Source: a virus. Taken from it: DNA of 27,721 nt. A model generated the notes under the pieces. That model worked only from the letters and a program-made list of their open reading frames with translations. It was not told where the DNA came from and ran no database searches. A program made the position numbers and the translations under genes. Of the stretch, positions 6,877 to 14,695 are shown piece by piece (the first letter of the stretch is position 1; each line of letters begins with the position of its first letter). The DNA is taken from positions 1 through 27,721 of the IMG/VR virus record IMGVR_UViG_3300043434_001346. The stretch is one strand, 5' to 3'.

Positions 6877-8523
6877 TCACAGGATGACGGGGTAAGGCAC
6901 GTAGCTGGTTTCGCTGTCGTCCTCGGGCAACTGCGCCTCTCCGGCATAGCCGCTAGCCAGCACCTGACCATCATCGAGCAGAAACACCAGGCCTTGCTCG
7001 GAACTCGAGCCGTAGGATGAGATGTCGACCACGCGGCGCTGTGCAATGCGCACGAGTTCCACGCTGCTGCGGTTGGTGGCATCCCCCAACCCTAGCGCCC
7101 CGTTGCCGTTGTAACCCCAGGCGTAGACGGTGCCGTTTTCCAATAAAGCAGCGCCGTAGTTGTAGGAACCGGTACCGCCGTGCACGGCCTTGACCACCGT
7201 ATTTCCTACAGGGACTTGCACGAAGTTGCCACTGTTGCTGCCGTTGGCGTTGCCCCAGTACGCCCCCGCACCGCAGGCCCACAAGGTCTTGTCGGTTTTC
7301 TTGAGGTAGGTGAGCGGATAGTCGTAACTGCCGGTGTAAGCATCGGCCACGTTGGTGGCCACCTGTACCGGGGTGAACTGGTTGGCAAGATTACCGTTTC
7401 CCAATTGACCGTAGTCGTTGGTGCCCCAAGCATGCAGGGCACCGGTACTGTCCAAAGCAAATGCATGTACATAAGCCCCGAACACCTTGACGATGGTTTT
7501 GCCAGCGAGACTGCCACCCGCACGCGGCATGGCGACGTTGGCCTGATTGCTGCTGCCATCCCCCAACTGCCCGTTGCCGTTGTATCCCCACGAATACAAA
7601 GTACCGTCGTTTTTGACGGCGTAATGGGCTGTGTAACGCTCCCGCCCGGCAGCAATGTGGGTGATGCCGGCGAGCACCGGCAATTGCACGAAGTTGTTTC
7701 GCTGGGTGGTGTCGCCCAAGCCCAGCTGCCCATAACCGTTGTAGCCGCAGGCATGCACAGTGCCATCGCTGCACAGGACCAAGGTGCTGTTGTAACCCTC
7801 AGTGCCGCAGTTCAGTGCCAGCTGGATCACGGTTTTGCCGGCGATCGAGTTGCTGACATTGGCGCTCATGTTGTACGGCACCGGCTGGTTGGTCGTGTTG
7901 CCTGTACCGAGTTGGCCATAACCGTTATAGCCCCAGCCCCACAGCTGCCCGTTCTTGTCGATGCAGTAGCCGTTGGTGTCCTGGCTGTAATAGAGCTTGG
8001 CCGCCCCTGGAAACCCGGGCGGAAACGCGGTACGCGCCGGGTACGAGCGCGCATAGGTGGTCCCATCGCCCAGCTTCCAGTTGGCATTGCGCCCCCAGGC
8101 GCGGATGCTGCCATCGGTCATGATGAGGCCGAACTGGCGGTAGCTATTGGGCTGTGTGTTGCTGGCGTTCTCTGGCAATTTCAGCGCCTTGGTGCCTGAA
8201 CGCACGTCGGGTGTCGCCCAGATCGGCACTCCCTGTGCGCCCATGGTAAGCACCTGCCCGGCTTGGCCCACGGGCAAGGCGACCAGCTGGTTGCCATCGA
8301 AGTAGATGACCTCCCCCGGCAGGCTCGAGACCCCTTGGGTGCCTTGCGCAAACAGATCCCAGGCAGAGGAGTTGGCGTGCGGCGCCACGCCCGTGGTCGC
8401 ATCGGTGCGGCATACAAAGCTATCGCCGTTGTGGCCGACTACATCTTGGCGGGCGTAGGTGGCATTGGCGTCATACGCACCGCGCCAGGTAAAGGCAATC
8501 TTGCCCAGAGAAACGGTTCCCAT
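6877..8523 (-). CDS. RCC1-repeat tail fibre, second of a tandem pair
   Basis: This 548-residue protein opens with a small aromatic module (FTWRGAYDANATYARQDVV), like those that anchor or bind sugars in tail proteins. A linker follows and then at least seven RCC1-type repeats of about 50 residues. Examples are LWGWGYNGYGQLGTGN, LYSWGYNGNGQLGDGS, LHAWGTNDYGQLGNGN and VYAWGYNGNGALGLGD. RCC1 repeats build a beta propeller, here probably a receptor-binding head. It ends DDSETSYVPYPVIL. The ATG at 8523 is preferred because AAGGAG lies upstream; the ATG at 8538 would place that signal inside the gene. It is a paralogue of the gene at 8566-10233, with the same start module, repeats and C-terminal pattern. 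Fibre function is inferred from context; the cell target is unknown. Confidence 0.8.
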   Translation of the reverse strand: MGTVSLGKIAFTWRGAYDANATYARQDVVGHNGDSFVCRTDATTGVAPHANSSAWDLFAQGTQGVSSLPGEVIYFDGNQLVALPVGQAGQVLTMGAQGVPIWATPDVRSGTKALKLPENASNTQPNSYRQFGLIMTDGSIRAWGRNANWKLGDGTTYARSYPARTAFPPGFPGAAKLYYSQDTNGYCIDKNGQLWGWGYNGYGQLGTGNTTNQPVPYNMSANVSNSIAGKTVIQLALNCGTEGYNSTLVLCSDGTVHACGYNGYGQLGLGDTTQRNNFVQLPVLAGITHIAAGRERYTAHYAVKNDGTLYSWGYNGNGQLGDGSSNQANVAMPRAGGSLAGKTIVKVFGAYVHAFALDSTGALHAWGTNDYGQLGNGNLANQFTPVQVATNVADAYTGSYDYPLTYLKKTDKTLWACGAGAYWGNANGSNSGNFVQVPVGNTVVKAVHGGTGSYNYGAALLENGTVYAWGYNGNGALGLGDATNRSSVELVRIAQRRVVDISSYGSSSEQGLVFLLDDGQVLASGYAGEAQLPEDDSETSYVPYPVIL

Positions 8524-8565
8524 GGAACGCTCCTTCAAGAAACAGGTAAATGAAATTCAACAGAT

Positions 8566-10233
8566 TCAAAACAGGATCGGTGACGGCGCGAAGCGATGGT
8601 CGCTATCGTCATCGCCCGTCTGGCCGTATTGACCGTGGCCGGTCGACATGACCTGGCCATCAGTCGTGAGGAAGTGGTAGGCACCGTAGTGGTATTCGCC
8701 ACCTTCGCCGCAACCCATCGTTCCAGAGCGTGAGAAATCCACAATCGGTCGATCGATCAGAACGAAACGGGAGGGCGTGTTCGAAGAGTCGGCGTAGCCA
8801 TTGCCGCATTGACCGGCACCACCCATGCCCCAGCCCACTGCTTTGCCGTCAGCTCGAAGTGCCATGGCCGATGAGCCATAGCTGCTGCCGTACATGCGCA
8901 GTTTGGTGACTTGGGTCAGAAAGTCGCCGCCGATGGTCGCCCAAGTGGTTCGATCTGTGCCAGCGCCGATGTGATAGTTGTTATTACCGGTATGCCGCAC
9001 CGAGCCATCCTGCATCAAAGCTAACGTTCGGCCATAGCCACCCGAGATTGCATAGGCATCGACCACGCCATCAAGAACCTTGTAGGGAAACAGGGCGTGG
9101 CCTGTGTAGATGTCCCCCGTGTATCCAGTTCCCCAGATCCCCGAGGTCTGACCGCTGTCATGACCCCAGCGGTAGAGCGCGCCATCTTCGAGAATGACGC
9201 CATAACTGCGGTAGTACTGGCTGCCCGCCACCCAATGAGCATCTGACTCGGAGCAGAACACTTTCTTAACCCGCTTTTCTGTGCCCCAAGGCATCCAAAG
9301 GCGGTGCGTGTATTGGTCGCTGCCAAAGCCACAAGAGTTGGCTTCTCCGGCAACCCATAATTTGCCAGCAGTGTCGATCAGGTAACTGGCGGCATAGGTG
9401 CCGCCTGACAGGAACACCGCTTTGATCGGGGTGTCCGCAGTGAAGGGTACAAGTTGCGGCGTGGTCACCACTGCAGTGTGGCCCAAGCCTAGGCTGCCCT
9501 GCTGGTTGGCGCCCCAAACATAGACCCTACCTTGTGCGTCCAGGCATGCGAGCATGCGGTAGCCATACCAGTCATGGCCAGTGACCATCTGTTTGACCAC
9601 CGCGTTGGCCGGCAATTGGCCGATCCCATTGACACGTCGGGGTACCGGATTGGCGCTCGCCGTCGGTGAGCCATAGCCGCTGTTTCCCCCGGCGTGCCAA
9701 AGTCCACCCTCGGCATCGATAAAGTAGGTGTCATCCCACAAGCAGGTCACCGACACGACGCGGGGCGTGCCGGGTGGGAACGCCACCCGCGCGGGAAATG
9801 TGCGGCCAATGTCGCCGGTATTGCCAGTCCCTTGCTGCCCGGAGAGCGCGCGCCCCCACGCGCGTACCGAGCCGTCGTTCATGACGGCGGCCATGAAGTA
9901 GTTCGAGCTGTGATAGTCCGCAGCAGCGCGGTCGGTGTTCATCAAGGCTGTGGCAATCGTGCCGTTGCGGTCGGCCATGAAACGAAATTCCACACCATCC
10001 GCGCCATTGGCGTGGAGCACCATGCTGCCGATGCCGCCGACGGAGACGCCACCGGTCAGCAAATGCCCTTTGAGCACAGCGTCTTGCTGGCCGAGTGCAA
10101 ACGGCTGCGGCTGCCCGTGGCGGATCACCCAGGCCCCACCGTCCTTGAAGACCACGTCACCCTCTTGATAGCTCAGGAACGGCGAGTAGATGCCGCGCCA
10201 GCGGTAGCCCAGTACCGATATATCGAGATTCAC
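8566..10233 (-). CDS. RCC1-repeat tail fibre, first of a tandem pair
   Basis: This 555-residue protein starts with YRWRGIYSPFLSYQEGDVV, matching the N-terminal module of its neighbour. Degenerate RCC1 repeats follow, including VRAWGRALSGQQGTGN, VYVWGANQQGSLGLGH, AVGWGMGGAGQCGNGY and VMSTGHGQYGQTGDD. The ending DDSDHRFAPSPILF parallels the other fibre. The start is a GTG at 10233 with GGAGG 7-8 nt upstream, overlapping the previous stop by 4 nt (GTGA). The repeats are less regular than in the second fibre, which suggests an older or more diverged copy. It is placed between the distal tail genes and the tail-tip genes, unlike lambda where fibres follow J. It probably forms a propeller-headed fibre; adsorption to surface polysaccharide or protein is an inference. 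Confidence 0.78.
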   Translation of the reverse strand: MNLDISVLGYRWRGIYSPFLSYQEGDVVFKDGGAWVIRHGQPQPFALGQQDAVLKGHLLTGGVSVGGIGSMVLHANGADGVEFRFMADRNGTIATALMNTDRAAADYHSSNYFMAAVMNDGSVRAWGRALSGQQGTGNTGDIGRTFPARVAFPPGTPRVVSVTCLWDDTYFIDAEGGLWHAGGNSGYGSPTASANPVPRRVNGIGQLPANAVVKQMVTGHDWYGYRMLACLDAQGRVYVWGANQQGSLGLGHTAVVTTPQLVPFTADTPIKAVFLSGGTYAASYLIDTAGKLWVAGEANSCGFGSDQYTHRLWMPWGTEKRVKKVFCSESDAHWVAGSQYYRSYGVILEDGALYRWGHDSGQTSGIWGTGYTGDIYTGHALFPYKVLDGVVDAYAISGGYGRTLALMQDGSVRHTGNNNYHIGAGTDRTTWATIGGDFLTQVTKLRMYGSSYGSSAMALRADGKAVGWGMGGAGQCGNGYADSSNTPSRFVLIDRPIVDFSRSGTMGCGEGGEYHYGAYHFLTTDGQVMSTGHGQYGQTGDDDSDHRFAPSPILF

Positions 10234-10868
10234 AGTTGTACCTCCAGCGCGTTGTTGTGAATCGCGAAGATCACGCCTTCGGTCAGCGTCCAGGCCAGGA
10301 AGTCCTGGACATCAAGATCGGTATCACGCCCTTCGGTGAGCAGCAACTCCGAGCCGTCGCTGGACAGATGAAATCCGTAGAAACGCGGCAAGGCGGCGGT
10401 ATTGACCAACTCGTAGCCGGATTCATCGGCCTTGACCTTCAAAAGCATGCCGCGTGCGCCGGTCAACGAGTCGGGCAAGCCAACCGCCAACAGACGAGCG
10501 ATGACCTGCTGCAACACGCTTTCCGCATCGACCAGGATCTGATTGCCGCTGGTCTGGACTAACTGCAGCACGGCATTGGTGTCGGTGACGCCTTGGCTGG
10601 CGGCAGACTGTGCACGGTCGGCTTCGCTCGAAGACAACTCCGCCGAGGTCAGTGCATCCTGGGCGGCAGATTGGCTTTGCGCGAGGATGCCTTGGGCCGC
10701 GAAGTTAATGCGGGCATCGGCATCATTCAGCAGCTTGGCCACGGTAACGACAGTGCCACCTTCGGTGCTCACCGTCTCAAGGGAACTGCCATGCACAACG
10801 GCATGCAACAGCGCACTGTCTGTCGCCACCCGCGTGACGGCATCGTGCAGATCGGCTTGTAGACTCAT
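10230..10868 (-). CDS. Putative fibre-adaptor or tail protein with coiled coil
   Basis: I do not recognise a named family for this 212-residue protein. The N-terminal third is helical. Residues about 58-125 are rich in Ala, Ser and Gln with heptad-like spacing (GILAQSQSAAQDALTSAEL), as in trimeric fibre shafts. The C-terminal third is beta-like (LPRFYGFHLSSDGSELLLTE), and the last residues overlap the GTG start of the first fibre. Its place between the distal tail gene and the fibres suggests a connector that attaches the fibres, or a short fibre itself. The function is inferred from composition and context only. Confidence 0.6.
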   Translation of the reverse strand: MSLQADLHDAVTRVATDSALLHAVVHGSSLETVSTEGGTVVTVAKLLNDADARINFAAQGILAQSQSAAQDALTSAELSSSEADRAQSAASQGVTDTNAVLQLVQTSGNQILVDAESVLQQVIARLLAVGLPDSLTGARGMLLKVKADESGYELVNTAALPRFYGFHLSSDGSELLLTEGRDTDLDVQDFLAWTLTEGVIFAIHNNALEVQL

Positions 10869-10882
10869 AGGAATTTCCGGGA

Positions 10883-11377
10883 TCAGGTTGGGGCAGGCAA
10901 ACCAGGGAAACGGATGGGCAAGGTGACGTGAACCAGTTGATGCAATTCGCCCCCCATGGTGAAGATGTCTTGCGCTTCCAGCTCCAACAGCAAGTTGAGT
11001 GCGCCCTCATCGAGCGTGGGCCGCTCGCGGATTTCCAGCTCGCCTTTGACGTCCCAGCGCCGGGCCGAGCGCAACTGGGCTTCGAACTGGCGGGTGAAGC
11101 GGGCTTCATGGGGCAAGAGCCCGAGACCACCGAGCAAGGTGATCTCGAACCACTGACCACCCTCGTCGGCGTGGTACTTGTACCAAGCCTCGAACAAAGC
11201 AAACTGGGTTTCGGAGAACAGCCAGCGCACGGTGATGCGCGTGGGCGTTTGCCGAAAGCGGCGACGCTGGCGTGCCGGGCCCGACTCCATGTCGGTGCGC
11301 AGCACCGCCTCCTGTGGAGTGAGGCCATAGCCTTCGACCGAGGGCAGCGGTAAGGTCGTTGGCCATTGAACATTCAT
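10883..11377 (-). CDS. Distal tail protein (gpM-like position)
   Basis: This 164-residue protein follows the tape measure directly, with a 4-nt ATGA overlap. It contains RRFRQTPTRITVRWLFSE, then FALFEAWYKYHADEGGQWFE and a conserved-looking body of beta strands ending VHVTLPIRFPGLPAPT. Small beta-rich proteins in this position are distal tail or minor tail proteins that cap the tube beneath the tape measure. No domain can be named with confidence. The coupling to the tape measure and the 14-nt gap to the next gene support a structural role made in step with the tail tip. Confidence 0.68.
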   Translation of the reverse strand: MNVQWPTTLPLPSVEGYGLTPQEAVLRTDMESGPARQRRRFRQTPTRITVRWLFSETQFALFEAWYKYHADEGGQWFEITLLGGLGLLPHEARFTRQFEAQLRSARRWDVKGELEIRERPTLDEGALNLLLELEAQDIFTMGGELHQLVHVTLPIRFPGLPAPT

Positions 11378-13995
11378 CGCATCGCTCCGGCAGCAGGGTT
11401 CAATCCGTAGCGGCGCTCCAGCGTCGGGGCCAATCCTGAGCCTTGCGAGATTGATCGGGCCATGCGCGCTTCCATCTGTTCAACGATCACATCAAGCCGT
11501 GTGCTGCCGTCGGGTTGTTGCTGCTGCTCGACGCGGGTTTCAACCCCACTGGCGCGGTTGATCACATTCACTTCCACATGGACTTGGGGTTTGGTGGCGA
11601 CGGCACCACCCAAGGCACGCAACTGCCCCGGCGTGAACACCGCCTCCCCCTGTCGGGCGATGATCGGCACTTCACCCGACACCAGGCCGCCGGTGTGGAA
11701 ACGGCGCGCACCGGCAAACAGGGTGGCACTCACCTGACGCGATGGCAGGCCGTCGCTACCGAGCAGGCCCCCGCTGTGCGCGATATTGGCGTTCACGCCC
11801 ATCAGGTCCCCTGAACCCAGGGGCAGCGCGGCACTGGCCGCCGGCGCAAACAGGCTCATCGCAAAGTTCGCCAGCGGTAGGGTGATGGCGCGCTGGATCT
11901 GGATGCGGATCAGGTCGCTGATGATGGAGTTGGTCAGGCTGTTGAAGTCCAGCTTGCCGGTCGTCACAAACTGGGTGAGCGCGTCTTCCATGGACTTGAA
12001 CGCACCGGTCACCGCGCGCTCGGCCTGCTTGGCGGCATTCGTCGCATCTTCGATATAGGTGCGCAAGGCCGCCTTGGCCCCGAACTCCGCACTGCGCTGA
12101 TAGTCGGCATTGGCACGGGTGAGATTTTCAAGAATGGGGAGTTGGCGCGCCAAGGCGTCGTTGATGGCCTCGATGGTCTGGGCGCGCAGATCCGCATCCT
12201 GGATCTGGCTGGCTTCCTTGCGCGCGGACGCCGCGGACTTTTCCAACTCGGCGCGGGTTTGCAGGACTATGCGTTCGCTCGCTGACAGGTCCAGCATCTC
12301 GCGCTGCAGCTGCACACCTTCGATCCGCTGGCGATTGCCGCCGATCAGGGTTTCGACGATCTTGCGGGCGTTGGCTTCTTCTTTTTCGTAAGCCTCGAAG
12401 GCCTTGTCTTTTTCTTTCTGGCGCTCGATAGATTCCAGCACCTGAATGTATTTCTCTGCTTCGACCGAGACACCCTTGTAGCCCTTTGCTTCAATCTGCA
12501 GGGCGCGGGCACGCAGTTCAGCAGCTTCACCCTCTTGGGTACGGGTCAGGCGCGAGCGCAGTTGGTTGAGGAAAGCTTCGCCTTCGTTCAGCTTTTCTGC
12601 CGGCTTGGGTTTTTCGAATCCGGAGAGGTCGAGGCTGGGGCGGGGCTTGCGCGGCAGCGTTGGCAGAAACTTGTCGTAGATTGCCTGGACCTCCTTGGCC
12701 TGCGCCTCGGTGTCGAGCACGAATTTCTGGCCCATGACGCGCACGGTGCGGCGCTGCTCGTCAAAGAACTTGGCGACCCGATCGGCGTAGCCCGGGTTCT
12801 GGTTGATGTTGAAGAGCCGGTCGTTGGCGGCACGCACATAGTCGTCACGTGCAGTTTGCAGTTTGGCGATTTCGGCATCGATGGCCTTGGGGTCCAACCC
12901 CATCGCCTTGCCCGAGCGCAGCATGTCCGTCTTGAACCAGGTTTCGATGTCCTTGCCCACCACCGACAGGCTGTCAAACGGTTGGGCGATCACGCGTTTC
13001 AACAGCACCGCCGACTCAGCGATGAAGGCCAAGCCGGAGGCGACGGACTCGAGGAAGGTGATGGTGGCCTCCCGGTTGGCTGTAATGCGCTGCAGCTCAT
13101 TGCTGAAACTGCCCGTTTCAGTCTGCGCCAGGATGACCTGCTCAGTGAAGTCGGCCAAGATCGGAATGACAGCGGAGCCGATCTGGCGCTGCACGCCTTC
13201 AAAGATGGCAGAAAGGCGCGTGAGGTTGTCGTTGAAGACCTCGGATGCACGGGCCACGTCTTCGGACATCACGAGGCCCAGGCGCTGGGCTTCTTCCATC
13301 AGCGCCGTAATGCCCTCTCGTCCCTGGTTGAGGAAGGGAATGATGGCCAGACCTTCCTTGCCGAAGAGCTTGACAGCCAGTGCAGCCTTGTCCGCACCAT
13401 CCGGCATGTCGGCGAATTTCTCGGCCAGATCGAGCAGCACAGCTTCAGTCGGACGGATTTGTCCATGCGCATCCGTGGCTGAGATGCCCAAGGCCTTTAG
13501 GGCGGCGCTGCCTTCATCGCCATTCACCTGGGTGTCGAACATGGCAACTGACAGTTTCTGTAGCGCCTTGGTCAGTCCTTCGGTGGTGACATCCGACAGC
13601 TTGGCTGCGTAGTCCAGCGCGGTGAGCGCTTCGACGGAAACGCCGGTCTTTTGCGAGAGTTTGAAGAACTCGTCGCCGACCCGCGCCACCGGCATGACCA
13701 AGGCCGTGATACCCACACCCAAGGCAGCGATGCTGGCGCCCGCAATCAGACCCGCTGGCCCGAGTTTGCCCAGGACCGAACCCAACAGACCCAGACGCTC
13801 GGTTGCGGCTTCGAGCTGGAATTTCGCATCGTTGGCTGCAGACGACAACAGTCTCAGACCACCAGACGCTGGCGTGGCAGCCGCCTCGATTTTTTTGAGC
13901 GAGCGCTCCCCCTTTTCACCAATCTCGGACAGCTCGGCTTTGACTTTTCCGCCGTCGACCACGGACAGGCGGATGGAGAGGTTGCGTTCAGCCAT
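11374..13995 (-). CDS. Tail tape measure protein
   Basis: At 873 residues this is the longest gene in the window and is helical almost throughout, as expected for a length ruler inside the tail tube. A hydrophobic segment lies near the start (about residues 76-105, GPAGLIAGASIAALGVGITA). Long Glu/Lys/Ala-rich coiled-coil regions cover roughly 430-650. The segment FKSMEDALTQFVTTGKLDF followed by IISDLIRIQIQRAI is characteristic of the lambda tape measure C-terminal domain. It sits right after the frameshifted tail chaperones, the conserved place for this gene. If the usual rule of about 1.5 angstroms per residue holds, the tail would be roughly 130 nm long; that figure is an estimate. Confidence 0.93.
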   Translation of the reverse strand: MAERNLSIRLSVVDGGKVKAELSEIGEKGERSLKKIEAAATPASGGLRLLSSAANDAKFQLEAATERLGLLGSVLGKLGPAGLIAGASIAALGVGITALVMPVARVGDEFFKLSQKTGVSVEALTALDYAAKLSDVTTEGLTKALQKLSVAMFDTQVNGDEGSAALKALGISATDAHGQIRPTEAVLLDLAEKFADMPDGADKAALAVKLFGKEGLAIIPFLNQGREGITALMEEAQRLGLVMSEDVARASEVFNDNLTRLSAIFEGVQRQIGSAVIPILADFTEQVILAQTETGSFSNELQRITANREATITFLESVASGLAFIAESAVLLKRVIAQPFDSLSVVGKDIETWFKTDMLRSGKAMGLDPKAIDAEIAKLQTARDDYVRAANDRLFNINQNPGYADRVAKFFDEQRRTVRVMGQKFVLDTEAQAKEVQAIYDKFLPTLPRKPRPSLDLSGFEKPKPAEKLNEGEAFLNQLRSRLTRTQEGEAAELRARALQIEAKGYKGVSVEAEKYIQVLESIERQKEKDKAFEAYEKEEANARKIVETLIGGNRQRIEGVQLQREMLDLSASERIVLQTRAELEKSAASARKEASQIQDADLRAQTIEAINDALARQLPILENLTRANADYQRSAEFGAKAALRTYIEDATNAAKQAERAVTGAFKSMEDALTQFVTTGKLDFNSLTNSIISDLIRIQIQRAITLPLANFAMSLFAPAASAALPLGSGDLMGVNANIAHSGGLLGSDGLPSRQVSATLFAGARRFHTGGLVSGEVPIIARQGEAVFTPGQLRALGGAVATKPQVHVEVNVINRASGVETRVEQQQQPDGSTRLDVIVEQMEARMARSISQGSGLAPTLERRYGLNPAAGAMR

Positions 13996-14013
13996 TTGAA
14001 ATCAGTCGTCGCG

Positions 14014-14331
14014 TTATTCGTCTTGCTGCAATGTGCTCATCAGGCCCGCCTCGACTGCCGGGAAGAGATCGATCGCAGTGGCCTTGTCCAGCCCCGTGCT
14101 CTCGCAGGCCAGCATCCAGGCATTAAGATCCAGCCCCACCACCCGGCCCTGCGCCATGCGCAACTGGCTGGCACAGATCTCTATCGCACTGGCGGCTTGC
14201 CAGCCTTCCAGACTCTCGGGCGCGTTCATGGTGTACGGGCACTCGGGGCACGGTTCGGGGCAGCTTTGAAAACAGGCGCTGCAATAGCTCGGCCCGCCAC
14301 CGAAGTGCCATCCGGTGCGGGCCTTCAGGCG
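14014..14331 (-). CDS. T-domain extension of the tail assembly chaperone, made by -1 frameshift
   Basis: These coordinates mark the part of the GT fusion read after the slip; there is no independent start at 14331. The frame is open from the slippery site to the stop at 14014. It encodes about 34 residues that join onto MNAPESLEGWQAASAIEI at 14229. Together with the G part the fusion is about 220 residues. The linker is cysteine-rich (YCSACFQSCPEPCPECPY), with spacing C-x2-C-x3-C-x3-C-x2-C, suggesting metal binding. In lambda the GT form recruits the tape measure to the tail tube protein. An ATG at 14229 could also give a separate 71-residue protein, but no ribosome binding site supports it. 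Confidence 0.78.
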   Translation of the reverse strand, partial: RLKARTGWHFGGGPSYCSACFQSCPEPCPECPYTMNAPESLEGWQAASAIEICASQLRMAQGRVVGLDLNAWMLACESTGLDKATAIDLFPAVEAGLMSTLQQDE

Positions 14332-14337
14332 TTTTTT
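14291..14337 (-). promoter_or_regulatory. Programmed -1 ribosomal frameshift signal
   Basis: The slippery heptamer A-AAA-AAC (14337-14331) is in the right register with the G frame. A 7-nt spacer containing the G-frame stop TGA follows. Then comes an 11-bp stem, GGCCCGCACCG (14323-14313) paired with CGGTGGCGGGCC (14302-14291), with one bulged G and a 10-nt loop. Slippery site, spacer and stem match the classical arrangement for tail chaperone frameshifting. The efficiency cannot be judged from sequence. Confidence 0.88.
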
Positions 14338-14675
14338 TCTGAATCGAGGGCGTAGAGGCCGGCGAGGTATTCGCGCTCGAAGGCATCGGCCAGCAGCCAG
14401 TGCTCCATCAGGGCGGCCACACCCTCAGGCGTGACTGCAGCGGGTTTGCCCTTGTCGTCGGCTACACCTTCCCAGGCCAGCACGGCCAGCTTGGCCAGTT
14501 CGGTGATCAGGGTGGCGGTGCGTTCACCGGCCGCAGCGGTATCGGTGCCGGCCACTTTGGCGGCGGCATGGCGTGCGGCCATCACCAGCGCCGTGGTGGC
14601 GGGACGCACCTGCAGGCGCACGCCAGCGGCCAGCGTGATCCAGTGCGGCTCACGCGGAAGATTAAGTTTGATCAT
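14325..14675 (-). CDS. Tail assembly chaperone, G-like zero-frame product
   Basis: The normal reading yields 116 residues, beginning MIKLNLPREPHWITLAAGV and ending SEKNA just beyond the slippery site. It is helical with an Ala-rich middle and a region WEGVADDKGKPAAVTPEGVA. Like lambda gpG, it should coat the tape measure during tail assembly and be lost from the mature virion. The start at 14675 has AGG 7 nt upstream and lies 20 nt after the tail tube stop; a longer open frame back to 14771 would overlap that gene. Family assignment rests mainly on gene position and the frameshift signal, which are very specific for this protein pair. Confidence 0.82.
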   Translation of the reverse strand: MIKLNLPREPHWITLAAGVRLQVRPATTALVMAARHAAAKVAGTDTAAAGERTATLITELAKLAVLAWEGVADDKGKPAAVTPEGVAALMEHWLLADAFEREYLAGLYALDSEKNA

Positions 14676-14695
14676 GAGAAACCTCGGTTGGGTGA

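Noticed and set aside
6877-10233. Diversity-generating retroelement acting on the fibre genes
   Set aside because: No reverse transcriptase, template repeat or accessory protein is present; the repeats are explained by RCC1 structure.
14014-14229. Stand-alone 71-residue gene
   Set aside because: It has no ribosome binding site and is joined in frame to the G chaperone by the -1 slip; it is better read as the T part of the fusion.
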